This document shows, piece after piece, positions 27,048 through 33,021 of a DNA stretch of 45,664 bases (position 1 is the first letter of the stretch; each line of letters opens with the position of its first letter). Position numbers and translations under genes: made by a program. The stretch is from an uncultured Draconibacterium sp. (GTDB taxonomy: Bacteria > Bacteroidota > Bacteroidia > Bacteroidales > Prolixibacteraceae): positions 1 through 45,664 of the forward strand of contig NZ_CAJXYQ010000026.1 in the NCBI RefSeq assembly GCF_913063105.1, in the 5' to 3' direction. The notes beneath the pieces were generated by a model, which saw only the letters and a program-made list of their open reading frames with translations, ran no database searches and was not told the DNA's origin.

Positions 27048-27356
27048 TTAGGTTAAAAAAGTTGCTTCGTTACGCAGCATCTCATACTCAATACAATCAT
27101 AAAAAGAACGAAATTTGCCATTCGGCAAAACATAAATAGTAGGGAAACATGTTTCTTTGTGGGGGCTTTCGAACTTATAGCTTATAGCAATGCTTTTAAT
27201 AGCTATTTTGGTGCCTAGATTCCTTTTTTTATGATACTTCCAGAAAATGATTTCGGCTTCATGGGCATTTCTGGCCATTACAAAAAGTGGCTGCATAGTT
27301 GAAAAGTTGTTTTTGCCTATACACCCCGAATACATTATTTCAAATCGTTTTTTCAT
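27048..27356 (-). CDS. unknown small element protein, 102 residues
   Basis: A 102-residue protein that I do not recognise. It is basic, has no signal peptide or membrane segment, and contains three cysteines (positions about 12, 70 and 83). Residues 20-45 (STMQPLFVMARNAHEAEIIFWK) look helical; the second half is beta-like. It begins two bases after the stop of the third SH3-like gene and ends 12 bases before the tape measure gene, so it belongs to the same transcript. In tailed phages the slot just before the tape measure is often taken by tail assembly chaperones, but I see no sequence support for that here. Confidence 0.7.
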   Translation of the reverse strand: MKKRFEIMYSGCIGKNNFSTMQPLFVMARNAHEAEIIFWKYHKKRNLGTKIAIKSIAISYKFESPHKETCFPTIYVLPNGKFRSFYDCIEYEMLRNEATFLT

Positions 27357-27357
27357 C

Positions 27358-27597
27358 TTATTCGTTTTTTTGTATCAGGCACTCTTCCGGAAAGGCGCTT
27401 ATTTCTCGTTTATGGTCTTTACTCATCCAGGAAACCTCGTAATCGCAACATGATAATTCCTCCGCGACAAAGTCAGATATGATTAGTGGGAGTTTGAACT
27501 CTGAATCAGTTTTTAAATACACCACGTCTCCAAGCTGGTACTTGAATTCGTGCTCTGAATTTTCAACTTCTATTTTTCGAATTTCTCTTAAGCTCAT
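27358..27597 (-). CDS. SH3-like small protein, YodC/DUF2158-like, third of three
   Basis: A 79-residue protein. After a helical N-terminus it has a compact beta domain: FKYQLGDVVYLKTDSE, then LPLIISDF, then CDYEVSWMSKDHKREISAFPEECL. The order 'LGD-V ... hydrophobic strand ... C-x-W ... F ... L' is that of the YodC/DUF2158 family of small SH3-like proteins. Its start overlaps the stop of the preceding paralogue by four bases, which indicates translational coupling. The function is unknown, but three adjacent variants in one operon suggest a multi-part complex or variants that bind different partners. Confidence 0.75.
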   Translation of the reverse strand: MSLREIRKIEVENSEHEFKYQLGDVVYLKTDSEFKLPLIISDFVAEELSCCDYEVSWMSKDHKREISAFPEECLIQKNE

Positions 27598-27842
27598 TTC
27601 TCTAAAATCTTTAGGTCTTTTTGTTTGAATGGTTTTTCTTTAATCTTTCCCCGGTTCGTGATCCAGCTGCAGCAATAATCAGCATCATTGTCGTGGAAGT
27701 CACCAATCGGGCACAAATCGCTAACAACCATAATTTCGGGGTTTTCGGTTCTTATTTCCGTTACCAAATCTCCAAGCTTAAACTTTGTAAGACTTGGTTT
27801 AAAAGCCAATATTTCAAGTTTTTTCAACTCCGAAACACTCAT
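27594..27842 (-). CDS. SH3-like small protein, YodC/DUF2158-like, second of three
   Basis: An 82-residue protein with the clearest family signature of the three: FKLGDLVTEIRTENPEIMVVSDL, an Asp-rich loop, then CCSWITNRGKIKEKPFKQKDLKIL. It matches the YodC/DUF2158 pattern, with the 'P-x-MVV' strand and the 'CxW' strand. It overlaps the neighbouring genes by four bases at both ends, so the three are translated as a coupled set. It has no membrane segment or signal and is presumably cytoplasmic. The role in the element is unknown. Confidence 0.78.
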   Translation of the reverse strand: MSVSELKKLEILAFKPSLTKFKLGDLVTEIRTENPEIMVVSDLCPIGDFHDNDADYCCSWITNRGKIKEKPFKQKDLKILEK

Positions 27843-28030
27843 CTTGCTGCAATTAAATCCGATTCTTTAAACTTGCGTGAAACCATTACCCCTCGATTAT
27901 TTACGAACGAGCCGCGATAAAATATTTCATTCTTTTCTGCTCTCACACTCGAAATTTTTATTGGATATCTCCGCTTCGCGTCGGTTGTCTTAAAAACCAA
28001 ATCTCCCTTTGTAAATGCCGTTTTTTTCAT
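27839..28030 (-). CDS. SH3-like small protein, YodC/DUF2158-like, first of three
   Basis: A 63-residue basic protein: FTKGDLVFKTTDAKRRYPIK, a short connecting stretch, then YRGSFVNNRGVMVSRKFKESDL. The plan GD-L-V / strand / strand / F-x-x-x-D-L is shared with the two following genes, but the sequence has diverged strongly and the CxW motif is replaced by YRGSF. It overlaps the next gene by four bases. It is the first gene after a 181-base noncoding stretch that holds a G-rich motif. Of the three this is the least certain family member. Confidence 0.7.
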   Translation of the reverse strand: MKKTAFTKGDLVFKTTDAKRRYPIKISSVRAEKNEIFYRGSFVNNRGVMVSRKFKESDLIAAR

Positions 28031-28140
28031 TTTTCAATTCTCAACAATATTTTTAGAAATCCTTCTGTTCTTGTTGGTATCACGGCGTTTTAGCTTATCG
28101 GAAGCTTGTTTTTTCGAAAAAGAACGTTTTTATGCCTCAA

Positions 28141-28158
28141 CCCTCCCCAAGCCCGCCC
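28141..28158 (-). other. predicted G-quadruplex motif in operon leader
   Basis: On the minus strand, which is the coding strand of the operon, the sequence reads GGGCGGGCTTGGGGAGGG: four G-runs with loops of 1, 3 and 1 bases. It lies between the RHH gene and the SH3-like genes, in a 181-base stretch without an ORF that I can support. Confidence 0.55.
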
Positions 28159-28178
28159 TATGAAAGAATGCAGGGTAA

Positions 28179-28230
28179 TGGGCAGAATCACAGGATATAT
28201 GACAGCGATTTTTATTGATTTTTCTGCCCA
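28179..28230. repeat. 9-bp perfect inverted repeat around the end of the RHH gene
   Basis: TGGGCAGAA (28179-28187) and TTCTGCCCA (28222-28230) are perfect complements separated by 34 bases. The intervening DNA contains the RHH stop codon and a minus-strand TATCCTGT at 28197-28190. Confidence 0.6.
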
Positions 28231-28382
28231 AAATTCTGACTTAATGTTCTCCTGATCATGCCAGCCAGAGTCCTACCCTGGTTGGCAGCCTCTACCTTGA
28301 TTGCATTGGTTAGTGGCTCATCGAGCCTGACTGCTACTTGCTTTGTAAGCTTGTTTCTTTTAATCAATTTTGTTTCTTCCAT
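28212..28382 (-). CDS. ribbon-helix-helix DNA-binding protein, 56 residues
   Basis: A 56-residue protein: a basic N-terminal strand (KQVAVRLDEPL), helix (TNAIKVEAANQGRT) and second helix (LAGMIRRTLSQN), the exact plan of an Arc/CopG-type ribbon-helix-helix repressor. It starts at ATG 28382, about 20 bases after the inferred transcription start of a perfect minus-strand promoter at 28408-28438. It is the first gene of the tail module. Four phased decamer repeats lie just upstream of the promoter, so it probably binds there and controls its own operon; this is inference. RHH proteins also serve as relaxosome accessories, but no relaxase is present. Confidence 0.8.
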   Translation of the reverse strand: MEETKLIKRNKLTKQVAVRLDEPLTNAIKVEAANQGRTLAGMIRRTLSQNFGQKNQ

Positions 28383-28407
28383 TTCTTTATCAATAATAAA
28401 TTACAAT

Positions 28408-28438
28408 CAAATGTATGAAGCCAGAAGCCCATGGCAAA
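28408..28438 (-). promoter_or_regulatory. promoter of the tail module
   Basis: On the minus strand TTTG (28438-28435), exactly 19 bases, then TACATTTG (28415-28408): a perfect host-type promoter with the same -7 box as the repressor promoter at 32986-33017. It lies directly after the terminator of the upstream operon. Confidence 0.8.
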
Positions 28439-28450
28439 GGACAGATTGAA

Positions 28451-28490
28451 CACCAATTAACACCGATAAGTACCAACAGTGAAACCAAAT
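28451..28490 (-). repeat. four phased decamer repeats upstream of tail-module promoter
   Basis: On the minus strand four consecutive 10-base units share a TTGGT or TCGGT core at the same position (ATTTGGTTTC, ACTGTTGGTA, CTTATCGGTG, TTAATTGGTG). The period is one helical turn. It is a likely regulator binding array. Confidence 0.6.
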
Positions 28491-28522
28491 AAAAAACCCG
28501 CAGCTGTAATAGCTACGGGTTT
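28491..28522 (-). terminator. terminator of the replication-module operon
   Basis: Read on the minus strand, AAACCCGTAGCT and AGCTGCGGGTTT pair over 12 positions with one mismatch around a 5-base loop, followed by TTTATTTGG. It ends the operon whose last gene is 28579-28815. Confidence 0.8.
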
Positions 28523-28578
28523 GCAGGCATATAAACGGATTACCGGATATTACCCGATAATGAGTATAAGCGACTATT

Positions 28579-28815
28579 TTACGCTATATTTTTTCCAAGT
28601 GTAAGTCCGAACTGGTTAAGTAATTGTTCGTTATCTTCAGTGAAAAGAAGTTTATTCACCTTCAGCTGCAAGGCTTTCATCCTTGCAACTGCAGTTACAT
28701 GGTCGATAGTACCCGCATTCTTGTCTTTTTCAATCTGAATCATTTGTGTTTTTAATTCAGAGATCATGTTAGCATTTGTAACATTTTGCTTTTCAATAAT
28801 TTGATTGTTTTCCAT
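28579..28815 (-). CDS. unknown helical element protein, 78 residues
   Basis: A 78-residue protein, predicted almost entirely helical (MISELKTQMIQIEKDKNAGTID, then VARMKALQLKVNKLLF), that I do not recognise. It has no signal or membrane segment. It is the last gene of the rightmost leftward operon; a terminator follows 57 bases later. The size and helical hairpin shape resemble small phage regulatory or anti-host proteins, but no specific family can be named. An 88-base gap with a plus-oriented hairpin separates it from the preceding gene. Confidence 0.65.
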   Translation of the reverse strand: MENNQIIEKQNVTNANMISELKTQMIQIEKDKNAGTIDHVTAVARMKALQLKVNKLLFTEDNEQLLNQFGLTLGKNIA

Positions 28816-28874
28816 TTTAGTGTAATTTTAAAGTGATAGTATTAATTATTAATTTCTACTGTACAAGCAATTAT

Positions 28875-28902
28875 AGGACCGTTATTGAGCGGTCCTTTTT
28901 CT
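28875..28902 (+). terminator. terminator-like hairpin facing the plus strand
   Basis: AGGACCG pairs with CGGTCCT (28890-28896) around an 8-base loop, followed on the plus strand by TTTTTC. All genes here run on the minus strand, where no T-run follows, so it may stop antisense transcripts. Confidence 0.55.
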
Positions 28903-28903
28903 T

Positions 28904-29233
28904 TTATTGTTTTAGTTTTAATTCAGTAATTGCTGCATAGTATTCATCAAGCCAATTTTCAATTAAAACATATCGAACCGCATATTTTTTTATAATTTCA
29001 GGAAAGGCCTCCCTGCTTTCCAGAAGGTTGTCATACGATCCAATTGAATTCTGCAATTGTATTACATTGTAGTAATTGATGTAGTGATCAACTAAACTTG
29101 TAAGAGTACGGTAGCCTTTTAGTACATGCCTTAGCATTTCGAGTTCTTTTTCCAGCATTGAAACCATATTTTCGTTTTGTTTCAGTAGCTTAAAAAGTGA
29201 TTGTTTTGATTCTTTCTGATTACTTTTACTCAT
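28904..29233 (-). CDS. unknown helical element protein, 109 residues
   Basis: A 109-residue protein, strongly helical with a probable coiled coil at about residues 8-45 (LFKLLKQNENMVSMLEKELEMLR), and tyrosine-rich in the middle (VDHYINYYNVIQ). It has no recognised domain, signal or membrane segment. It starts 11 bases after the stop of the 122-residue gene, so these two are probably cotranscribed from upstream of 29613. The function is unknown. Confidence 0.68.
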   Translation of the reverse strand: MSKSNQKESKQSLFKLLKQNENMVSMLEKELEMLRHVLKGYRTLTSLVDHYINYYNVIQLQNSIGSYDNLLESREAFPEIIKKYAVRYVLIENWLDEYYAAITELKLKQ

Positions 29234-29244
29234 TGCTTTATAAT

Positions 29245-29613
29245 TTAATTAATGATAGGTGTTACAGATATAATGTCGAAACGAACCAGGCGTTTCCAAT
29301 CGTCAGAAAAAGCTTTAAAGATATCTGTTGCCTCTTCTGGGTTCTCCATTGCTACTCGAAGCTTAATAGTTTTTGAGTGATTCGAGTATATCGTCAAAAT
29401 TTTAATATTATACAGGGTTAGTTTAATCGGCTGCTCCGAGACTCGCATTATCCAGTAAGCTGATACTTCGCGCCAATTTTCTATAAGATCTGAGATGTTA
29501 TTTTCGGCGGCCACATCATCATTCGCGAATGTGTGTAATACTTGCTGTCGCGCCGGTGATCCATCGTCGCACATGGTAAAAACTTTTACGTAGTATTTTA
29601 TTGATTGAGACAT
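29245..29613 (-). CDS. unknown element protein, 122 residues
   Basis: A 122-residue protein of mixed alpha/beta character that I do not recognise. Strand-like stretches (YYVKVFTMCD, KLTLYNIKILTIYS, KTIKLRVAM) alternate with acidic helices (NNISDLIENWREV, EEATDIFKAFSDDW). There is no signal peptide. It is the first gene after the 260-base noncoding region that follows the VapE helicase gene, so it is either downstream in the same operon or under control of the repeats in that region. The function is unknown. Confidence 0.68.
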   Translation of the reverse strand: MSQSIKYYVKVFTMCDDGSPARQQVLHTFANDDVAAENNISDLIENWREVSAYWIMRVSEQPIKLTLYNIKILTIYSNHSKTIKLRVAMENPEEATDIFKAFSDDWKRLVRFDIISVTPIIN

Positions 29614-29654
29614 ATTTTTCTTTTTTTTAAACTCTAACTAGTCCATACTTGACT

Positions 29655-29841
29655 ACCATCTTACTCGAAAAGCTTCTGAAAAGCGCATTCTTTCGTTTTT
29701 CGAGTAATGTGCTGTTTTTCTTACCTACTCGCTTGAATTACCTGTGTTTACAGTTCTTGTAGCCATTTCTTTAAAATCTATCTTACTCGACTATATCCCT
29801 TTATTTATAAGTATTTCAGCCATTTCAAGTAAGATGGTAAG
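29655..29841. repeat. iteron-like repeat region between VapE helicase gene and next gene
   Basis: The 260 bases 29614-29873 hold no ORF but five related 9-14-base motifs: ACCATCTTACTCGA (29655), inverted TTTTTCGAGTAA (29696), ACCTACTCG (29723), TATCTTACTCGA (29779) and inverted CAAGTAAGATGGT (29826). The outer two share ACCATCTTACT perfectly as an inverted pair. This looks like an origin or operator. Confidence 0.6.
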
Positions 29842-29873
29842 TACTATTATCAACTTGCTCATTATTTAAAAGA

Positions 29874-31448
29874 TTAAAAAGGGATATTATTTTGGGTTGC
29901 TTTTTGTTGCTGATTATTTAAGGTTTCGCTATCCGCCGATGCTGTATCTGAATCTTCTTCATCAGTATTTTGATTACCATCTCTAGTTGCAACATAGTAG
30001 CCTTTAACGCTTATGCCAATATCACTTCTGTATTTCGATTCCTGTATAAAACCAAGTATTTTCAATGCTTTGCCAACGTTTACAGCATTTAATTTTAGGT
30101 TCGATACGTTTTTTTGGTGAAGTTCTGTAATTATCTCGGTTGCTGTTCTGAATTCTATATCCGTATCTCCCTTTTTTCCTGGTTTCATGAATTTCATGAT
30201 TAGTTCCATTTCTGGTGAGCGAATAAGGTAAGATTTATTTGCTTCCTCATTTTCATCTATTTCTTGTGGGGTTAACTGGTAGTTGTAGTTGGTCTCATTG
30301 AAGATATGGTAAGCCTGAGCCCAAACATTATTAATATCAATGTCTTTGTTGTAGTCGAAGTTAATCTTAGTTACCCAAAAGCAAACCCACCTTACACTAC
30401 CGGTTTCGTCATTAAGAAATTCAGTTCTATTTGTGCTGGCTACAAAGTTGCATCTTCTTTGAAGTAACTCTGCTCGCTCGCCATATGGTAGTCGCACCTT
30501 TACCCGGTGTTTGCTCATAACCGATTTTAGAGCATTGATATCGTATTTAGTGAGAGTACTTAGCTCGTCAATGTTTACAATGAAGTTTTCAGTTAAGGCT
30601 ATCAGATCATCTTTACTGGTACCAATATTCTCGGATAGATAGTCTTCCAATTTTGGCGGACACAACCATCTGAGAAAAGTACTTTTTCCTATATTTTGGC
30701 CGGGGCCAACCAATGTAAAGCATTGTTTATTGAAGTCAATTTCCAAGCTGCAGGCGATACTTCGTACCAACATCTTTTTAAACATTCTTTTAAATCGTTC
30801 CTTTTCCTTTTCTATGTCGGAGTTTGGATTTGGATCAATAATAGTGATATATCCCAATAGCTTTTCAATATGATCTTCTCCGTCCCAGGCAGCTAAGTGT
30901 TCGAAGTATTCAAAAAATGGGTTCCGTTTCTGGACGAAGTCACTTTTTAATAAAGATTTTAGATCGCTTAACGAATATTTTAAATGATTCTTTTGCAGAT
31001 CCCGGTATAAATTGTGTTCGTTAAGGCTTGTAAATTCTTTGCTTCCGGTTTCCTTGTACATAAATTTATTAGAAACTACATTGAAATATATTTCATATTT
31101 TTTTAAGATGTGCTGTTCTACCCTGGTCACCAAAGCGCTGCTTTCTACCGAGCTTTCAGTTTCCTTTTTTTCGCTTTCGGCTTGTTTTACTGCAATTTTA
31201 AATTCCTCTTTCTTTATTTTGAAATCCTTGCAAAGTACGTCGATGTAACGCATCATCTTCAATGGATTTTCAAAAGAAATGAGTTTTGATGTTATTTCTT
31301 GAATTGCATTGAGCTGCTTCTCTACATCCGCGCCAGCGGCTTCTAATAATTGCCTGGCAGTTGGAATGTAATCTTCCATTTTACTCTCTTCAATGGAATT
31401 ATTTGATTGTGACTTATTCGGCAATGTTATTGGCTGAAATTTGCTCAT
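29874..31448 (-). CDS. VapE-type (virulence-associated E) replicative helicase
   Basis: A 524-residue protein of the VapE-like P-loop ATPase family found in phages and phage satellites, where it drives element replication. The N-terminal region (about 1-110) is helical; the ATPase core has Walker A GPGQNIGKST at residues 248-257, Walker B FIVNIDELS near 289-297, and the downstream RCNFVASTNRTEFLNDETGSVRW block that carries the sensor and arginine-finger residues. A winged-helix-like C-terminus follows (about 430-495), then a polar tail. There is no separate zinc-finger primase domain. Its start overlaps the preceding gene by 35 bases. The noncoding repeat region directly after it may be its origin. 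Confidence 0.9.
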   Translation of the reverse strand: MSKFQPITLPNKSQSNNSIEESKMEDYIPTARQLLEAAGADVEKQLNAIQEITSKLISFENPLKMMRYIDVLCKDFKIKKEEFKIAVKQAESEKKETESSVESSALVTRVEQHILKKYEIYFNVVSNKFMYKETGSKEFTSLNEHNLYRDLQKNHLKYSLSDLKSLLKSDFVQKRNPFFEYFEHLAAWDGEDHIEKLLGYITIIDPNPNSDIEKEKERFKRMFKKMLVRSIACSLEIDFNKQCFTLVGPGQNIGKSTFLRWLCPPKLEDYLSENIGTSKDDLIALTENFIVNIDELSTLTKYDINALKSVMSKHRVKVRLPYGERAELLQRRCNFVASTNRTEFLNDETGSVRWVCFWVTKINFDYNKDIDINNVWAQAYHIFNETNYNYQLTPQEIDENEEANKSYLIRSPEMELIMKFMKPGKKGDTDIEFRTATEIITELHQKNVSNLKLNAVNVGKALKILGFIQESKYRSDIGISVKGYYVATRDGNQNTDEEDSDTASADSETLNNQQQKATQNNIPF

Positions 31449-32046
31449 ACCAGTGGTTTTCTATTTGTTGCTGTAATTCAGAAAAACTTTTCAGTGCTCT
31501 TAATCCATCGATAATATGATTGCTTTCCTCTGCAATTTCATGCATGATCATTTCAGCCATTTCTTTTGCTTTATCGTTTCTGCTCTGATAAAGTTTGGCT
31601 TGTGCTGAAATTGTTTTTATGTTTTGCCGATCACGTTCAATCATTGTATTGAGCCATCGATATTTCTGATCAATAAGAAGGAAATAGTTCTCGTTCATTA
31701 TTGGTGTTTGGTGTTTTTTTACCGAACTTTTTATAGCTGATAAAAACCTTAATGGATAATTTAAAAGCACATTAATTCCATCGGATTTCATCCCAATAAT
31801 TTCAAGAATAGCGACCAATTTTTTTTCAATGTCGATTTTCTTTTCCATTCCTTTTATGGCAGCATTTTTCGATTCGTTGGCTTTCTTCATCTGAAGCTTA
31901 ATTTCTTCTAAAGCTTCAAATGCATTTGCTGCAGCATGGTTATAATCATCAAGTTCAGCCGCCGAAATTCTTCTTTCTTGGGCTAGATTGAAAAACATAC
32001 TCCTGATCTTCATCAATGAATTATATTGAACCTCTTCCGGATTCAT
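31414..32046 (-). CDS. unknown coiled-coil element protein, 210 residues
   Basis: A 210-residue, almost wholly helical protein with coiled-coil stretches at about 45-80 (LEEIKLQMKKANESK) and 130-165 (MIERDRQNIKTISAQAKLYQ). I do not recognise the family. It overlaps the upstream RHH gene by four bases (ATGA) and the downstream helicase gene by 35 bases, so it is translationally coupled to both. That position fits a replication accessory such as a helicase loader or DNA-binding partner, which is inference. Confidence 0.75.
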   Translation of the reverse strand: MNPEEVQYNSLMKIRSMFFNLAQERRISAAELDDYNHAAANAFEALEEIKLQMKKANESKNAAIKGMEKKIDIEKKLVAILEIIGMKSDGINVLLNYPLRFLSAIKSSVKKHQTPIMNENYFLLIDQKYRWLNTMIERDRQNIKTISAQAKLYQSRNDKAKEMAEMIMHEIAEESNHIIDGLRALKSFSELQQQIENHWYEQISANNIAE

Positions 32047-32216
32047 CTTTTTGTCTTTTCGTTAATTGCTTTTCGAAATGAATACCTGATAAAATCCGTC
32101 TTTGAAATTTGCTCTTCTGAACAGATTTTATCTAGCTGATCTCGTTCCTCTTTGGTAATGCGAATTCCTACCCATTGAGTTTTTTTGCGGAGTTCGCTAA
32201 ATTTTAATTCATCCAT
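32043..32216 (-). CDS. RHH-like small protein, 57 residues
   Basis: A 57-residue protein with the plan of a ribbon-helix-helix or MobC-like protein: WVGIRITKEERDQLDKICSE, then ISKTDFIRYSFRKAINEK. The strand, first helix and second helix are in the expected order. ATG 32216 is clear, and its stop overlaps the start of the next gene in ATGA at 32046-32043. Relatives act either as transcriptional repressors or as relaxosome accessory proteins; without a relaxase in the element, regulation is more likely. Confidence 0.75.
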   Translation of the reverse strand: MDELKFSELRKKTQWVGIRITKEERDQLDKICSEEQISKTDFIRYSFRKAINEKTKR

Positions 32217-32286
32217 TTTATTTTATTTTTTATGCTTATGTGTTACAAATAGATTAAAATTCGTGATGCATTGAAAGGACAAAAAA

Positions 32287-32460
32287 TTACCCCCATAATA
32301 GCTCCATTCCCTTATCTAGCTTTTCACCGGCTTCAATAGCATACTTTTTTCGAACTTCTTTCGGATCTTCACCAGCGTTCAATGCGTCAATAACTTTTTT
32401 ATATAGCTTTTGTGATTCGCAAAGCAGCTTGTTGGCTTCTTCAATGTTATCTGTATTCAT
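32287..32460 (-). CDS. unknown small helical protein, 57 residues
   Basis: A 57-residue acidic, helical protein (TDNIEEANKLLCESQKLYKK, then DPKEVRKKYAIEAGEKLDKG). ATG 32460 is preferred over the in-frame upstream ATG at 32547, because the longer form would overlap the excisionase-like gene by 68 bases. It lies 19 bases after that gene. It has no recognised domain, and small acidic proteins of this type in phages often bind host or helper proteins, which is only a suggestion. Confidence 0.6.
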   Translation of the reverse strand: MNTDNIEEANKLLCESQKLYKKVIDALNAGEDPKEVRKKYAIEAGEKLDKGMELLWG

Positions 32461-32479
32461 GGTTTTAGACAATAAAAGG

Positions 32480-32665
32480 TTACTGTTTTTTATCACTGGT
32501 GAGAAAATCTTCCAGCTCTTGTCGTTTAAAAAATATCTTCTTTCCAAATGGCCGGTAGCATGGGATCCTATTCTCGCTGGTCAATACATACAAGTACGAT
32601 TTTTTGAGACCGGTATATTCAGCAGCTTCATCCATATTAAGAACTGTTTTTGTGTTTAAATCCAT
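32480..32665 (-). CDS. excisionase-like helix-turn-helix protein (HTH_17)
   Basis: A 61-residue MerR/excisionase-type DNA-binding protein: VLNMDEAAEYTGLKKSYLYVLTSENRIPCYRPFGKKIFFKRQELEDFL. The pattern of helix-turn-helix followed by a wing with 'P-x-x-x-x-G-K-x-x-F' is that of the HTH_17 family used as Xis or directionality factors. ATG 32665 is chosen because longer in-frame starts overlap the Cro-like gene. It lies 10 bases after that gene. Together with the integrase and the paired arm sites at the element ends, it may promote excision. Confidence 0.82.
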   Translation of the reverse strand: MDLNTKTVLNMDEAAEYTGLKKSYLYVLTSENRIPCYRPFGKKIFFKRQELEDFLTSDKKQ

Positions 32666-32675
32666 AGCTATTGTG

Positions 32676-32873
32676 TTAAATGAGTTCTGTAATATCAACT
32701 TCAAAATATTCAGCAATAGCTTTTGCCTCAGAGATAGTTGGCTCAATTTCGCCCCTGTAGATTTGCCCCCAGCGTTTTTGATTAATTCCTACAGCATCGT
32801 AAAATGGCTTCTGTGGATGAAAGAAAAAGCATCTGTTCTCTTTACTTTGAACAACATTTTTTATTTTTCCCAT
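32676..32873 (-). CDS. Cro-like HTH protein, 65 residues
   Basis: A 65-residue protein: after a basic N-terminus, KPFYDAVGINQKRWGQIYRGEIEPTISEAKAIAEYFEVDITELI has the five-helix XRE/Cro order, with the recognition helix near INQKRWGQIYRGE. It is the first gene of the leftward operon and is transcribed divergently from the repressor gene at 33022, so it is in the classical position of Cro. The 148-base intergenic region carries phased repeats that both proteins may bind. No perfect promoter is seen on this side. Confidence 0.8.
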   Translation of the reverse strand: MGKIKNVVQSKENRCFFFHPQKPFYDAVGINQKRWGQIYRGEIEPTISEAKAIAEYFEVDITELI

Positions 32874-32919
32874 GATTATTATATGTTTTTAGTAAATTTT
32901 ATTTAGCACAATACTAAGA

Positions 32920-32985
32920 ATTATTTACCTTTAAACAAAATATTATTTACTTAAAAACAAATTATTCTTTTTAAAACAGTAAATA
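32920..32985. promoter_or_regulatory. operator repeats between repressor and Cro-like genes
   Basis: ATTATTTACCTTTAAACAAA (32920-32939) and ATTATTTACTTAAAAACAAA (32942-32961) are direct repeats 22 bases apart, and a third partial unit starts at 32962 (TTATTCTTTTTAAAACAG). Two-turn spacing is typical for repressor operators. Confidence 0.65.
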
Positions 32986-32986
32986 T

Positions 32987-33017
32987 TTTGAAGTAAAAAA
33001 GCTAAAATCTACATTTG
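32987..33017 (+). promoter_or_regulatory. promoter of the repressor gene (leaderless transcript)
   Basis: TTTG (32987-32990), exactly 19 bases, then TACATTTG (33010-33017): a perfect match to the consensus. ATG 33022 follows after only four bases, so the mRNA would have little or no leader. Confidence 0.82.
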
Positions 33018-33021
33018 GAAT

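Noticed and set aside
28258..28449. Plus-strand open frame of 63 codons
   Set aside because: It lies opposite the RHH gene and its promoter; the minus strand has a clear domain and a perfect promoter.
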